Assembly: GCA_014905825.1 (NCBI GenBank) | Contig: JACGCN010000002.1 | Coordinates: 372,001-436,000 of the forward strand | Direction of reading: 5' to 3' | Source: Lyophyllum atratum | Taxonomy: Eukaryota > Basidiomycota > Agaricomycetes > Agaricales > Lyophyllaceae | Length of the DNA: 64,000 nucleotides | In this document: positions 11,681-23,503 of the stretch, piece by piece | Numbering within the stretch: position 1 is the stretch's first letter | How the letters are laid out: each line of letters starts with the position of its first letter | Program-made: the position numbers and the translations under genes | Notes under the pieces: generated by a model | Seen by the model: only the letters and a program-made list of their open reading frames with translations | Database searches by the model: none | Told to the model about the DNA's origin: nothing

Positions 11681-12097
11681 GCCGCCTTTTTCTCTGCATC
11701 TTGATATTCAATCTGTTATATATCTTAGTCTATTATATGGTACCATTGTTGGCACATCGGACATTGAGCATTCGCCTCTCGGATGACCCATCGAACAGTT
11801 CCCATTGAAATGCTTGCCATCCATCCTTATGGCATCGAGCTGTCATGGATGTTGCCTAGTATTACCGTTATTTCTAACGGCAGAAATACTTAACACCCTT
11901 CTTCTCTTTCTCCCAGTTTTAATCGGACGAGATAGTTACCGCGAGAACCGTTTTATCGAAGACTCTAGTACTCGAATAGCAGCGACGACCGTTAGCTCAA
12001 GTTGTAGCCTGAGCTCGTCAAGGTATCAGCCGAAACAATATCTCATCTTCTCGTAAGTACAACAATTATTCAGTCAAGTACGTAGCAAACCCGGAAT
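11681..12097. other. Convergent 3' intergenic region
   Basis: This 417-base gap lies between the stop of NOP58 (plus) and the stop of the duplicated unknown gene (minus). Similarity to the second duplication copy begins near 12045. I see no gene. Confidence 0.4.
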
Positions 12098-15000
12098 CAC
12101 TTTGCCCCCCGTGTCCGGGTGTTTCGCCAGCTGGTGGGTTTTTGATCCCCCCCTAGAGGAATACCCCGTTCCCCGAGACGTTCCTTAATGCCCTCCGAGA
12201 CTCGGCCTGAGTCAACACCTCCGACCTCTTTGAGGATATTTGGCGCATGCTCAATGCGTAACTTTATGAGGAAGGTCGCAAAATTGAGGATGCCTAAAGG
12301 GTTCGAAATGTCGTACGAGACGACATTCCGCTCAACTATATGTACCTTCGTTGGCTAGGAGTACCAATAGAAACTTATTGTCAGTAGTCTGTAGATGATA
12401 GTACATGAGAATGAGACATACTTTTGGTACAGGTTGTTGGAGGCCACCTTCCTTTCCGATATTAGACCCGTCATATTTCTTCCGGTCAAATGGATGTTCT
12501 TCCCATATCTCACCGTACGTGACGGTTATCACGGCAATAGGGCCCTCAGTGATAATCGTGAATACAGGAATCCCATAACTGCCGAGGGCCGCGTAGAACT
12601 TCGTGCACGCTATGGCATACATCCTGCCCTGGTTGACTGATGTTGTCTGGAAGTTCCCCTGCGCCCTCTTATTCGCCGTTGTAATCAGGGGAAGGAAGAG
12701 ATCTGGCAAAACCATCAGTTGCGTGGTCTGATGGACTCATGAAAAAGAACAGACCTTTACGCATGTCTAGAACTCCTTCTTGAAGAAGAGTAGGGCCGGC
12801 GGTTTGGACGGGGAGATTGAGACTATGTTTGTTAGCAATCTCAATACCATCAGCGGACTCGTCCTCCGAGTCCGTGACCATCATTTCATTGAGATCCTTG
12901 AGCAGCGCGTGAGCTGCGATTGCCTGACTTTGTGCAGTTTCTTGAATGTCGGCCGGGTTCTCGGAATCGAACTTTCGAACCATCTGTTCTTGCCGGATGC
13001 CGAAAAGACCGTGAGCATGAGGAGGTGCATCGGGAGAAGATGTCGTCTTGCTTGAGTGCCTCGGTGAGGGCGTAGGGGGGAGAATGATGTTGAAAGCTTC
13101 CGACGCGGCGATGCTTGAAAAAACGGAAGGAATGCGAAGATATCCAACGGAGTCGCAAACCGCTCGTTCCGGTTCATTGTCATAGTTATTGACTATGCTT
13201 GAGGGGTCGCGACGAGCGTCGATATTGAACTGGCACTGTGCATTCTCCACATCCTCGAGGTAATCGGCTAGTATTTCCAGGTCCTTCTGTAGGGTGAGCT
13301 GGGCACAGTTTTCCGCATAAGGTCGGCGAGTCGGGTCGGTTTCGGCTGTGTCAGGTGTCTGAGAGGTGGATCTGATTTGAGTCTCTGGGGGAGGCAGCGT
13401 GCGGGCGGGGTCGTGGATGGGAGCGGTTGAAGGGTTAAATGATGCTGGTTCGGGTTTGGACTCTAATTCTGTGGAGAAGTTGTTGAGGCCGGTCCTGTCC
13501 AAAGTGCGGATCGAAGTCAATTCGCGATTGACTGTATCTATCGTGTTGGATATGATGTATATTTTCTTCAAATTTTGGAGCGGAGATATCGCCTCCGAGA
13601 CTTCGCCCCGCGGGAGAGCGAGGCTTCGTTCAAGACTATAATTTGGAAGTGAGAAGGATACCAGGCAATCAGAATAGAAGATGGCTCACGAAACCATTAA
13701 ATGTGGCCTGTTACTAAGATAGTCTTCCTTTGACTGCTCGGCAGCTGTACCATCAGCAGTACCGTGGAAGAGAAGCATAACTAGACGATCGAAATGTATC
13801 CGACACTCGAGTTCTTTGGCTTGCTTCCAACCATTTCCACGCAGTACCGATACACTCTTCAGCACGTCGTCGATTTTCCGCATGTTACTAACCAGAATTT
13901 GGCTGCAAGCATCCGAGAGAGTTTTAACACCTGGGAAGCGGCCGATATTGGCGAGAGACTGAAATCCTTCAAGAGCCCATTCTGCGTGGCGGACTATTGA
14001 AAACTGTAAAACCCATTGAATAAATCCATTTGGATTTAGGAGGTGATACTCACCTTCCGAGTATCTGCACTGAGCGTGGACTTTGCCTTAAAAGAAATCA
14101 AGGGGGGGCTAACCAGGTCAAATTAAACACATACGGTATCCGAGAGCCAGGCAAAGCTTGTTAGTTCATAGTACACTTTGCAAATGCAGGCAAACTCCGA
14201 ATCGATCTGACACTTCGAGTCAGACAGCATTGGAAAGACAGGTAATGTTCGAGTCGTGGCCAATCGATCAAACATAAAGTATCGAATCAGAAGTGATTTG
14301 TCGTGATGTCTCCCTCCTGCGGCAAGACTATACGCACATCAGGGCCTGGGTAAAAACACGTTAGGCAGAGAAGTACTCACGTGCTTGCAGATATATGGCT
14401 CGCCTTCTTAGGCGTAGCAGAACCAAGGGAAGGAGTCAGCGGCGCATTGGAAGAGGCGTACGGCCCGGGCATCATTGGAGAGTGCGCTAGGGATTGGTCG
14501 GAAACCCCATTGATGTTTTCGTATGGAGCCATGGGGCCCAATGGATCTGTAGAAATCAGCCATCTTTGAAACCTCGAACCTGCAGGCACTTCTTCAGCAT
14601 GTTTGAACTTCGAAGCCAGACCCTGCTGATCGACGCGCCAGAGCTTAAGACTACGTTCGGACAGGTCCTGTAGTAGCTGAGGGTAGTGTTGTGACGCCCT
14701 TGATCGATCGAGAGCAAACCTTCGCGCCTCACCGCCAATGAGTATAGCAAAATTGATGGCTGCTTCGGGATGCGATAAATCATAGGCGCCTGTGGCCTCG
14801 TGTAGTACGTGAACAATAGACTGATGATCATCAGTACCACCATAGAGGAACGATGGAAGCCTACTCACACCACACAAGTCATTCGTCTCCTCAAGCCATC
14901 CTAAAACAATGCGGACGGTCGTACCCATGCGGTCGAAAACGACACCCATCATTGGACCCAAAATTCCCCAAGCACGGCGCTGGAAGAGAGCGCTGGACAT

Positions 15001-16230
15001 AACACTGTATATTTCGCTCTCGAGCGCGAGACATGTTAATGCCAGCGGGGTAGTTTCTTCTGCAAGATCAAGCGTCAACCTAGCCAAGAGTCTGTGGTCC
15101 AGGACACCCGATTGAGAATGAAGGGTATCATCGGGGGATGCACCCCTTGGATCGTGATAGAAGCTCGTTTCGGTCCCGTCCTCTGTCTGAAGGTGCGCGC
15201 CGGAGAAATATTCTCTCGCATCGATATCCCAATTGGGGTTCTCGTCAGAAGACTTGCAGCTCTCTGAGTCATCGTCGTGGGTCCCCTGAGAGTGAGAACC
15301 AGTAGAGCTTCCGCGTGATGTATGATCAGCCATTTCAACGGAAGCAATGCTAGGACTGCGGGACGTGCAATCGGTCGTCGAGCCATCGTTCAGATGCATT
15401 GGAGTACACATCAGGGCTGTGGCATGACCGTACTGTGGGAGGAGATCAAGCAAAGGATCGCCTGCGAAGCACGGGTCCATTGCCAAAGGATAATACGATA
15501 ATTGCCTGAATATTCAATCATAAGTCCAGCTCCAGATGTTCAACAAAAGAAGCCGTACTCTAGCTCAACTTCCGGTGCGGCTACGCGCGTGAGCTTTGCG
15601 AAAAACGGTGCCAGATACATTGTCTTGTCGTTCTGCTCGCCGAACTTGCGTTCCATGGAAAGAGCCAAGTTTAACTCTCTAGAGATTCCTTCTGTCATGA
15701 GTTCTAGCCTTTCCCTTATTTGAGATGGGATATCCTGAAGCCCACATGCCCTACTGAGCGGACATTTATAAACTCTAAAGCAAGCGAATCACTCACAAGG
15801 GCCTCTTCACGAAGAACGCGTTTGGAATCTGGCCAGCAGTCATGGGAGGTTACGCTGACGGCGATTGGTTGTGCAAACATGTCGTACAGGTTCAGGATAG
15901 TAGACGCGTAAGGACACGCGCAGTGGTACACAGTAAGGTAGGGCCATTTGTGATGGCCATGAACCAGAATTATGCATTATCCGAAGTCACTGGGCCAAAC
16001 ACGACCACATGACCTACACATCTCCAGCTTGATCTGCGACCACCGTCGTCCCTTCGCTCTTTGTACTATTAGTATTAGCTCATATTCGCGCTCCTCATCT
16101 TTTTCAAAAGGGATTCGAAATTAATTGCGAGTTCAGCGTCAACCGCCAACCCTAGTGAAGCTCATCAACCCAAACCTCGCTGTATCCGCCTCAACGATCG
16201 CAACCTCAATCCTGCCATCGCGCACGACCT
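12045..16230. repeat. Segmental duplication, copy 1
   Basis: About 4.2 kb is repeated in the same orientation at about 49625-53940. The repeat includes an entire multi-exon gene, its introns and about 350 bases of upstream sequence. Similarity is uneven: 14030-15090 is nearly identical to its partner, whereas the flanks (12100-13600 and 15200-16230) carry many substitutions and indels. Ends were placed by eye and are accurate to a few tens of bases. There are no terminal inverted repeats or long target-site duplications that I can see. Confidence 0.85.
12098..15880 (-). CDS. Large multi-exon protein of unknown function, copy 1
   Basis: Start MFAQPIAVSVTSHDC at 15880, stop at 12098; at least eight exons. 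Segments in order are: a short first exon to 15799; MERKFGEQNDKTMYLAPFF (about 15660); MDPCFAGDPLLDLLPQYGH at 15480 running to the exon end near 14390; small exons between 14350 and 13690; a Ser/Pro/Asp-rich part (13571-12760); a conserved part (12710-12425) with DLFLPLITTANKR, GRMYAIACTKFYAALG and IPVFTIITEGPIAVITVTYGE; and a terminal exon (about 12359-12098) with KVHIVERNVVSYDISNPL. The last two resemble, from memory, a widespread agaricomycete family in which an E-x-K pair in a similar place recalls PD-(D/E)XK nucleases; here that site reads A-N-K-R. This comparison is an inference. Function unknown. No stop was seen inside the segments examined. Confidence 0.7.
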
Positions 16231-16891
16231 TAGTGGACGGAGCGTCGGGATGCAGTCTGCAAGAAGTCTGCAAATGCGGCGGAAGCAGACGCCCTGATTA
16301 CGCTCCTGAGAAAGATACTGGTGCTTGACCCCGCAGCGCGGCCACCAGCAACGGAGATCTTACAAAGTTCGTGGTTTCTATGATTATGTAGCTTTGGAGA
16401 CGTGCTATCCCAATACTACCCCGGTCAGTTTCTCCTGTGGCTTGTTTACTCTCACGAAATATTAGCGTGATAATCTGAACGCATCTACACTTATAAATAT
16501 CAGTCAAGAGGTACTCATGGGTGACGTCTACCTTATACGATCACCAGTCGCGCAAGAACCATCATTCCCTTAACTCTCTCTTTTCCATTTCTTTCTACTA
16601 GTAATTTTTGTACTTAAGTCTCGTACATTCCATTTGTAACATTTCATCACGCTCTCCTACGCCACTGAAGTTACCTGTTATTGCATCTTTCCCTACGGTT
16701 CCCAGTCATAGTTGACGAATTCCAAGACGCAATCTTAATTACTTCAGCAATGTCACTGAGAGATGCCGCAATGATACAAAGTCAATGCCGCGGTGAATGT
16801 ATCACTGTCACTGGGCCAGACACGTGACAGGGTCGCGTTGCTCGTCGTGTGGTACGATGCCAAAATTTAGCAGCCGATCGCGTCAACCACC
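15881..16891. promoter_or_regulatory. Divergent upstream region, unknown gene copy 1 / ERG27
   Basis: This 1.0 kb lies between head-to-head starts at 15880 (minus) and 16892 (plus). The part up to about 16230 belongs to the duplication and carries the shared element CCACATGACCTACACATCTC near 16003-16024, also present upstream of copy 2. A second CACTGGGCCA-like box (about 15989) recurs near 16810 closer to ERG27. No further gene is seen. Confidence 0.45.
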
Positions 16892-18349
16892 ATGGCGCGA
16901 CCCATTATTATCGTAACCGGTGCAAACGGGTAACCCAGCCATCTCCCGCAGTCCGCTCCCAGCTGACAACTCTTCCGTAGCGGCATAGGTTTTGGTATCT
17001 GCCAGCGCCTCCTCTTCCAGCTCTGCCACACCAACCCCACCGATGCATTACCTCAGCCCTTCGCTCGCGACGACAGCACCTCTGACCTACCAGCAGAGTG
17101 CGATGGTCTGACCCTCGTAATGGCCTGCCGGAGCGTTAAACGCGCGGAGGCTGCCCGCACCAAGCTGCTTGGTCTCTTGGACGCACACGTCGCGAGGCTC
17201 CAGCGGAGACCGGGATACGACGGACATGCGCATGTCTTCCGGAAGAACGTCACAATTGACATCATTGCGCTCGACCTTGCGATGATTAGCAGCGTGTTCA
17301 AGTTCGCAGACGAAGTTTCTACCAAGTGAGGGTTGGATCCCCCATCCCTCGGACATGGTCCCCTAACTCAGCCCCCTGTACAGATACCCCTACATCTCCC
17401 GCTTGATATGTAACGCCGGAGTCGCGAGCTTCGCGTGTATAGATTGGGTAGCCTGCTTCAAGCAGCTGTTCAAAGAACCAATGAACGCCGTCACAGCCCC
17501 GGCATTCTATTTTCAGCATCAAGGGGAGCTCAGCGTCGACGGTCTCGGGTGGGTCTGGCAATGCAACCTATTCGGGCACTACGCCCTCGTGAGTCTCCCC
17601 CTCATCCCCTCCCCCTTAAATACTAACCTAACAGCAAACAGTACCGCTCGATCCAACACCTCCTCCTCGCCTCCCAGCCCTCCCTCGGCGCCCGCGTCAT
17701 ATGGATGTCCTCACTTGAGGCCTCGCCCACCTTCTACGACTCAGAGGACTGGCAGCTCAAGAAGACCGCACACTCCTACGAGAGCACCAAGTACCAAATC
17801 GACCTCATCGGCACACACCTCGACCGTCTCGCCCTACAGGACACCGGCCCCCTTCGGATACGCCACTTCGTCACACAACCAGGTGTATGCTCCACAAACG
17901 TCGCGAACGCGCTCATCGGGCCCGTGCTTGATTCGCTCAAAGTCATTCTATTCTATTTGGTGCGTGTCTCGAACGCCTTGTTTCGTGCCTCCGAGTGTGT
18001 ACTTATGATAGTATATATACAGGCGCGGTTCTTCGGCTCCCCGCACCACTCGATCGATCCTTTCAAAGCTGCGGTGGCAGCGGTGCACCTCTCCCTCGCC
18101 TCTCTGACCTTCATCACCCTATTCGAGTCCACAGCCAAAAAGCAAGCCAACATCACCCACCCCGTCAAGTTCGGCGCGGAGACGGACCGTTGGGGCGCGG
18201 AACGCGTGGGCCTCACGGACGTCAAGGACTGGGAAGGACAGAAAAAGGAAGGCGAGGTGCTGCTGGGAAGGATCGAGGGGCTGTTCCAGAAGTTCAAGGA
18301 CGCGGAGCAGGTGACGATGAACTTTGAGACGGCCTCGGAACACATGTGA
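16892..18349 (+). CDS. ERG27: 3-keto-sterol reductase
   Basis: This NADPH-dependent short-chain dehydrogenase reduces the C-3 ketone formed during C-4 demethylation of sterols, in the ER. Exons are 16892-16929, 16981-17325, 17384-17588, 17642-17959 and 18023-18349 (1233 nt, 410 aa), all GT-AG and in phase. The first splice joint builds the Rossmann signature VTGANGGIGFGIC. Further marks are ACRS (cofactor arm), CNAGVASF, the WMSSLEAS region, and Y-E-S-T-K (YxxxK catalytic pair) at about residue 250. The long length with a C-terminal extension and a hydrophobic helix near VILFYLARFFG fits Erg27 rather than a general SDR. Together with ERG2 it is one of two ergosterol genes in the window. Confidence 0.93.
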
Positions 18350-18433
18350 TGTGTTTTTTTTCTGTTGTTGGGATTTCCATTCGATGTTTTTATATTATAC
18401 CCTTACTTTAGTTACTCCTACAATGCATAGATC

Positions 18434-20719
18434 TTATTTGGATGCTTCTTCCATTTCCTTCCTCCACCTCTTCTGGATGTCGATGGTCTCCCTGAATATC
18501 TTGTACTTCGCTTCTAGCAGCTTTTTCTCCTTCGGGGTGGCGGAGGGCGCGACGAGGGTTCCAACGGGCGTCATATCCACCTTCGAGTCGCAACATCGTC
18601 AGCATCAGTGTGGGTATAACCCTAAAGTCAAGGCTAAACGCCTCACCATGATATCCCACAACAAATCATTCCCCTCCTCCCCACTCACCTCCTCCCCCCC
18701 ACCCCTCCCCCTCCCACTCCCCCCCACATCCCCCGCGAACCGCCCCAACATCGCCGCGCCCAGCACCACCGCCCCCGCATGCTCCTCCGGCACCACCACC
18801 CCCATCCCACACGTGTTCGCAAACAGCCGCATGAGGGGCACGTTCTTCGCCTGCCCGCCGCTCACGTAGATGGAGGTGATGTGGTGGCCTTTGGCGTTCA
18901 TCGCGTCGACGATGTGCCGGGTTTGGAGGGCGATGGATTCGAGGGTGACGTTGTATTTGCGGGCGAGGTCGGTGAGGCCTGTGTCCTGCGGGGCGGGGTT
19001 AGTACATCTGTAGTGGGGAGGGAGGGGGGAGGGGGGGCTGACTAGTTCTAGACCGACGAAGGAACCGCGCATGCGGGGGTCGGCGATGGGGGATCTGTTT
19101 CCTGAGAGCGGCGTCGGCTTTAGGTCGGTTTTCGGGTCGGGGGAGGGAAGGAGGGAAGGGAGCGTACCGTGGAAATCGGGATACATGTGTAGATCCTTGG
19201 TGAGCTCTGTCAATGTCTCGACGTTGTTTTCCGTTCTGAGCTTCTCGAGGAGTTCTTGCAGGACTGTGGCGGATGTGTCAATGGTGATGGGTCTTGAGAA
19301 GAGGGGAGCTACGGACCGACGTGGATGTTCTTTTGCTGCTCCTTCCCCAGCTCTACGAGCTTGGGATATGCTGGGTGAGTCGTTAGGATGAAATCGATCA
19401 GCTGGGGGGTTTGGAATGGACGAAATGAGCTGATGGGTTTGATAGATCACGATGCGCGACGGACCTGGCCAGTCGACGATTGCCCGCCCTCGTTCATCCA
19501 CCAATCATGGAACACCGCGTCCTGCACCCATCTTAAGACGTGACGAAGACAAAATTTATCGGCCCCCACTCACTTTGTACGGCCCCCATACGCCATTGAC
19601 GAACACCCCTTTCGGACTCTGCAGACCCCCGTTCTTCAGATGTGACATAAATCGACGCGTCGCGTATGACGCACCTGGACGAGATGGCAAGTGCTCGTAC
19701 CAGCGACAGCCGCCAGACGGTGTTGCGATTCCTCCAGCGACGGAACAACGTCCGACAGCTTGTCGTCCTCCTTGTACCTCGCAGCCACGGTCCCCAGCCA
19801 CCCCGCATATCTACAGGAGTAACATGATCAGATTCCCGCCCCCACCGAGAAAGGACAACACACGAACGCGTCGATCAATCCACTCCCCACAGGCGTTCCC
19901 TCCTCCAGCCCCAGCTCCGCCGCAGCACTCTTCGACAGGCCTTTACCCACAGGCCGGCCCGCCGTCAACACCTCGCCCTTCCCAGCCCCTATCTGTTTGT
20001 ACCCGCCCCTCACGATATCGCCCAGCCCGATGGTCTCGAAGAACTCAGAGTCCCACCCGCGGCCTGGGACGTAGGAGCATTTGCAGGTGAGGGAGCAGGA
20101 GGAGCGGGTGGCGTCGGCGGTGGCGCGGTATGTGAGGAAGTCGGGGAGGTCGAAGAATTGGCATTGGGAGAAGCGGGAGGGGGGCATGTGGTTCTTCAGC
20201 CATAGGATCTTCGGGATCTCCATCTCCAGCTTTGCGACGAGAGAGGTTAGGGTGAAGGGTATGGTAGGGAGGTGGGGGACGTACGCTCATGGTCCCGCCG
20301 ACGTAATCGAGAACGACGGAGTTGGTGCTGTTGATCAGCTCTGCTTCCTTCTCCGCTCTGTGGTCCGCCCATAGGACGACGTTCCGATCCCCATGCTGCC
20401 CCAGCTTATCGCCCTTGGTCACCGTAATCGGCTTCCCATCAAAGTCAGAAACAGCAAGGGAGCACGTCGCGTCGAAGCCCAGGCCCTTCACGTCCCCCGG
20501 GGAGATCCCGGATTGCGCAAGGCAGTCCTTGACGGCTAAGGAGATGCTCGACCAGATGTTCGAGGTGGACTGTTCGAAGATCCGGTGGTCGTTGGGGTCG
20601 CGATATGTGATCGTGTCGTGGGTGGAGGAGGCGAGGACGGTGCCGTCGCGTTTGACGAGGGAGGCGCGGGCGGAGCCTGTGCCGACGTCGATGCCTATGT
20701 AGTATGATTCGGAGGACAT
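18434..20719 (-). CDS. FGGY-family carbohydrate kinase (D-ribulokinase-like)
   Basis: This is an ATP-dependent sugar kinase related to yeast YDR109C and human FGGY. Those relatives phosphorylate D-ribulose, so that substrate is inferred. The start is MSSESYYIGIDVGTGSARAS at 20719, which contains the phosphate-binding GIDVGTGS loop. Next come GLGFDATCSLAV, VVLWADHRA and NSVVLDYVGGTMS in the first actin-like lobe, then the WDSEFFETIGL region, PVGSGLIDA, AVAGTSTCHL, and in the second lobe NRSPIADPRMRGSFVGL and YVSGGQAKNVPLMRLFAN. The last exon ends DIQKRWRKEMEEASK with the stop at 18434. About seven exons are separated by short introns; internal boundaries were not fixed exactly. It is divergent from the carboxypeptidase gene. 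Confidence 0.88.
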
Positions 20720-21147
20720 GGTGGTGAGGAGTCAAGAGGGATGCTACTGATCAGGAGTCGGGAAATCGATATCGCGTTCTCCCCTGTGTGTTCGGTGACA
20801 ACCGAGTTTGGGAGGTATCAGTAATTCCGGGATTTGATCTGAGGCTTGTTATCGCGTTAGTGAGGCTCCGCAGATGAGTTAATGGGGACTGCTGGATAAA
20901 AAAAGGGTTTTGCGACGATTCAGTGGAATCGTGAGCTGAAATACAAGTGGAGTAGTAGGCGCTCAGTGGACGGCCCGCGTTCCCGGGCCGTCTTTGCTTG
21001 ATTCAGGAGCAGGAACGAAACAAGCGCTAAGATTAGCGCAACGATCACGTTGGCATTGTTCGGTTCGCGTGAACTTCGACCTTGAACTTGAAGGAGCTTG
21101 TCACTCTGCTGCCGAGAGGGCTCCGTTCTACCTTGATTACTACTAGG
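20720..21147. promoter_or_regulatory. Divergent promoter, FGGY kinase / carboxypeptidase
   Basis: These 428 bases lie between head-to-head starts at 20719 and 21148. A short GC inverted repeat (GGCCCGCG...CGGGCC around 20972-20992) is the only structure noted. Confidence 0.4.
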
Positions 21148-23235
21148 ATGCTGTTTACCGGTGCTCTTTTATCTCTGCTCTTGGCTTCTCCTGCTATCGC
21201 TGGCCTGCAAACCATCCTTAAGGCACAAACGGGCCCACCAGCTTCTGCCAGCTACGTTCAACCCAGCAGCAACGTATCTGAACTTGCGCATCTGTCTCTT
21301 TTAACTTCGGATGAATTTACTGCGCTGTCGCACCCCCGGTTTCCTAATCACCAGGTTCGCGTCAAGAAGAGCCACTTTGCGATCCTACGGTCAAGTAAGC
21401 TGTACAGCCGTATCTTCGAAGACGAACTGTGACCATGAGGAGACAGTGTATACACCGGGTACCTTGATGTCGATGCAGGCGCGAAGCATCTGTTCTTCTA
21501 TTTCTTCGAAAGTAGGCGTAGTCCAGATAAAGGTGTGTCTGTAGAACTTTTTGCATTTCGAGTGTTTGCTAAATCTGACCTGAGAGACGATGTCATGATG
21601 TGGATCAACGGAGGTCTGCAATGGTATTTAGTTCCATCGAGGAGTCTCTCTGACAATCATATATAGGACCTGGATGTTCTTCGGCAATGGGTTTGTTAAT
21701 GGAACTTGGTCAGCTTAGCCCTCGCAATATCATTCTGGCCCGCGAATAAGTGGAGTTTAGGTCCCTGTAGTATCGATATGAAGAACGCCTCGTCGAACGG
21801 AACGATCTGGAACCCATACTCCTGGAACGAGGAAGCTAATATCTTCTTCCTCGATCAGCCGTAAGCCTTTCTCTCGCTGTCTTATTCTATAACTCACAAG
21901 TTTGCAGTGTTGGAGTTGGGTTCTCTTACGCAGACTTTGGAGAGACTGTAGAGACTACCGAAGAAGCTGCCAAAAACGTCCATGCTTTTATCACAATCTT
22001 CTTCGAGACGTTTAAACAATTCTCGGGACGTCCATTGCATCTCTCGGGTGAATCCTACGGGGTATGCCGTCTCCTACGTCGCCTCAGTGAGTAGCTAAAT
22101 TGTCATATACGACAGGGGCGCTATCTGCCTGTTTTCGCGAGCGAGATATACGACCAGAATCAGGTTGCCATTCGTGAAGGACGGAAACCATTGAACTTGC
22201 AGAGCGTGTTAATCGGCAATGGGATCACTGATATCTCCACGTAAGCTTGATCTTAAAATCGTCTGAGCGTGATCTCACACGCGTATATAGACTCTATGCC
22301 GGCCGATACGAGGTAGAATGTGGAACCGCGTCGCTGGATGTGCCCTTCCAATCTATCGGCGCCTGTGTGCGCATGAAGACTGCCGTATGTTTGACTAGTT
22401 TTTCCTGCTTTCGCATTATCGCATTACAACTTGTTTCGCCAGCTACCTCGTTGCCAGAAAGCGATGCAGAAAGGCTGTATTGATCAGTTCGACTTGATCA
22501 ATTGCAAGGCAGCGGTCAATTTCTGTGATAGCGAGCTCTCCACTGCGATGTGGGCTACTGGTATGTTTGACACTGTCTGCTTTTTGAATTCCTCTTGACT
22601 CTCAGTGAAGGTAGGAACGTATATGATATATCGAAGGTGAACGAATTAGTCTCTCGAGTCTCTTGGCATCATCTTTAACCACATGTACAGCCATGCGAAG
22701 GAGAGCTCTGCTACGCCGAAAACGACGCAATCAAGCAATACCTCGATCTCCCCGCCACACGCTCCTTACTAGGCGTCGAGTCTCCCTCCTCTTTCTCCGC
22801 CTGTTCATCCACAGTCGGCGAAGGCTTCGCAACGCACATGGACAAGTGGATCGCACCAACTCAATACTACGTCTCCAACCTCCTGGACCGTGGCATTCGT
22901 GTCCTCATATATGCGGGCACGTACGACTGGCAGTGCAATTGGGTCGCGAACAAGCTCTGGGTTGAGAAATTGGAATGGAAGGGGAGCGAGGAGTATAGAG
23001 CGCAGGAGTGGAGGAATTGGAAGGTCGGGGGTAAGACTGTCGGGGAGGTCAAGTCGACTGGGTTGTTGACGTTTGCAACGATACGCGAGGCGGGGCATAT
23101 GATGAGTCCCCTTGTTTTTTCTGTATATGATGAGAGGAAGCTGACGCGAAGGTTTCCTCCCGCCACGTCCCGCATGATAAGCCGGCGGAATCGTTGGCTA
23201 TGGTGCGGAGATGGTTAAATAGGACAGAATTTTGA
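21148..23235 (+). CDS. Serine carboxypeptidase (peptidase S10), secreted/vacuolar
   Basis: This protease removes C-terminal residues in the secretory/vacuolar route. The ATG at 21148 starts a signal peptide (MLFTGALLSLLLASPAIAG). Family landmarks in order are TGYLDVDAGAKHLFFYFFES, MMWINGG-PGCSS (oxyanion region), NIFFLDQPVGVGFSYA, LSGESYG-GRYLP (catalytic Ser, split by an intron near 22060), LIGNGITD, IYAGTYDWQCNW (catalytic Asp) and IREAGHM-VPHDKP (catalytic His). The last motif is only contiguous if 23102-23166 is removed as an AT-AC intron, after which 23 codons lead to the stop at 23235. A GT-AG alternative gives an early stop. The splice joint near 21390-21450 is also uncertain. About nine exons. 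Confidence 0.85.
23102..23166 (+). other. Probable AT-AC intron in the carboxypeptidase gene
   Basis: The 65 nt begin ATGAGT and end CCGCCAC. Removing them joins GGG CAT ATG to GTC CCG CAT GAT, restoring the S10 motif GHMVPHDKP in frame to the stop. A CTGAC branch-like site lies about 30 nt before the 3' end, followed by a pyrimidine-rich stretch. The 5' end looks like a GTGAGT donor with G changed to A, so a U2-type AT-AC intron is more likely than a U12 intron. The only GT-AG pair inside (GTCCCC to GCGAAG) gives a stop within nine codons. Confidence 0.65.
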
Positions 23236-23503
23236 GGATGAGCATAATCTTTGACGCGTGTTGACCTGTCACTTTCACCATTACTTCCTGATCAAATCAC
23301 ATGTGCACGCATGAAGCCTCGAGGCAGTTCGGACCTTGCATCCTGCTACCTCCGCAAGAGAGACGGTATAGGCTTAGGCTTTAGCTTCGGAAGCTCCGAC
23401 CAAGTGCGGATTGCAGGGATCTGCAAGTGGATTAAGTATCTGAAGTCATCAGCCACCTCGATGAACTGACAGTCCAACCCTACCCGTCAGGACTATCCAT
23501 CTT

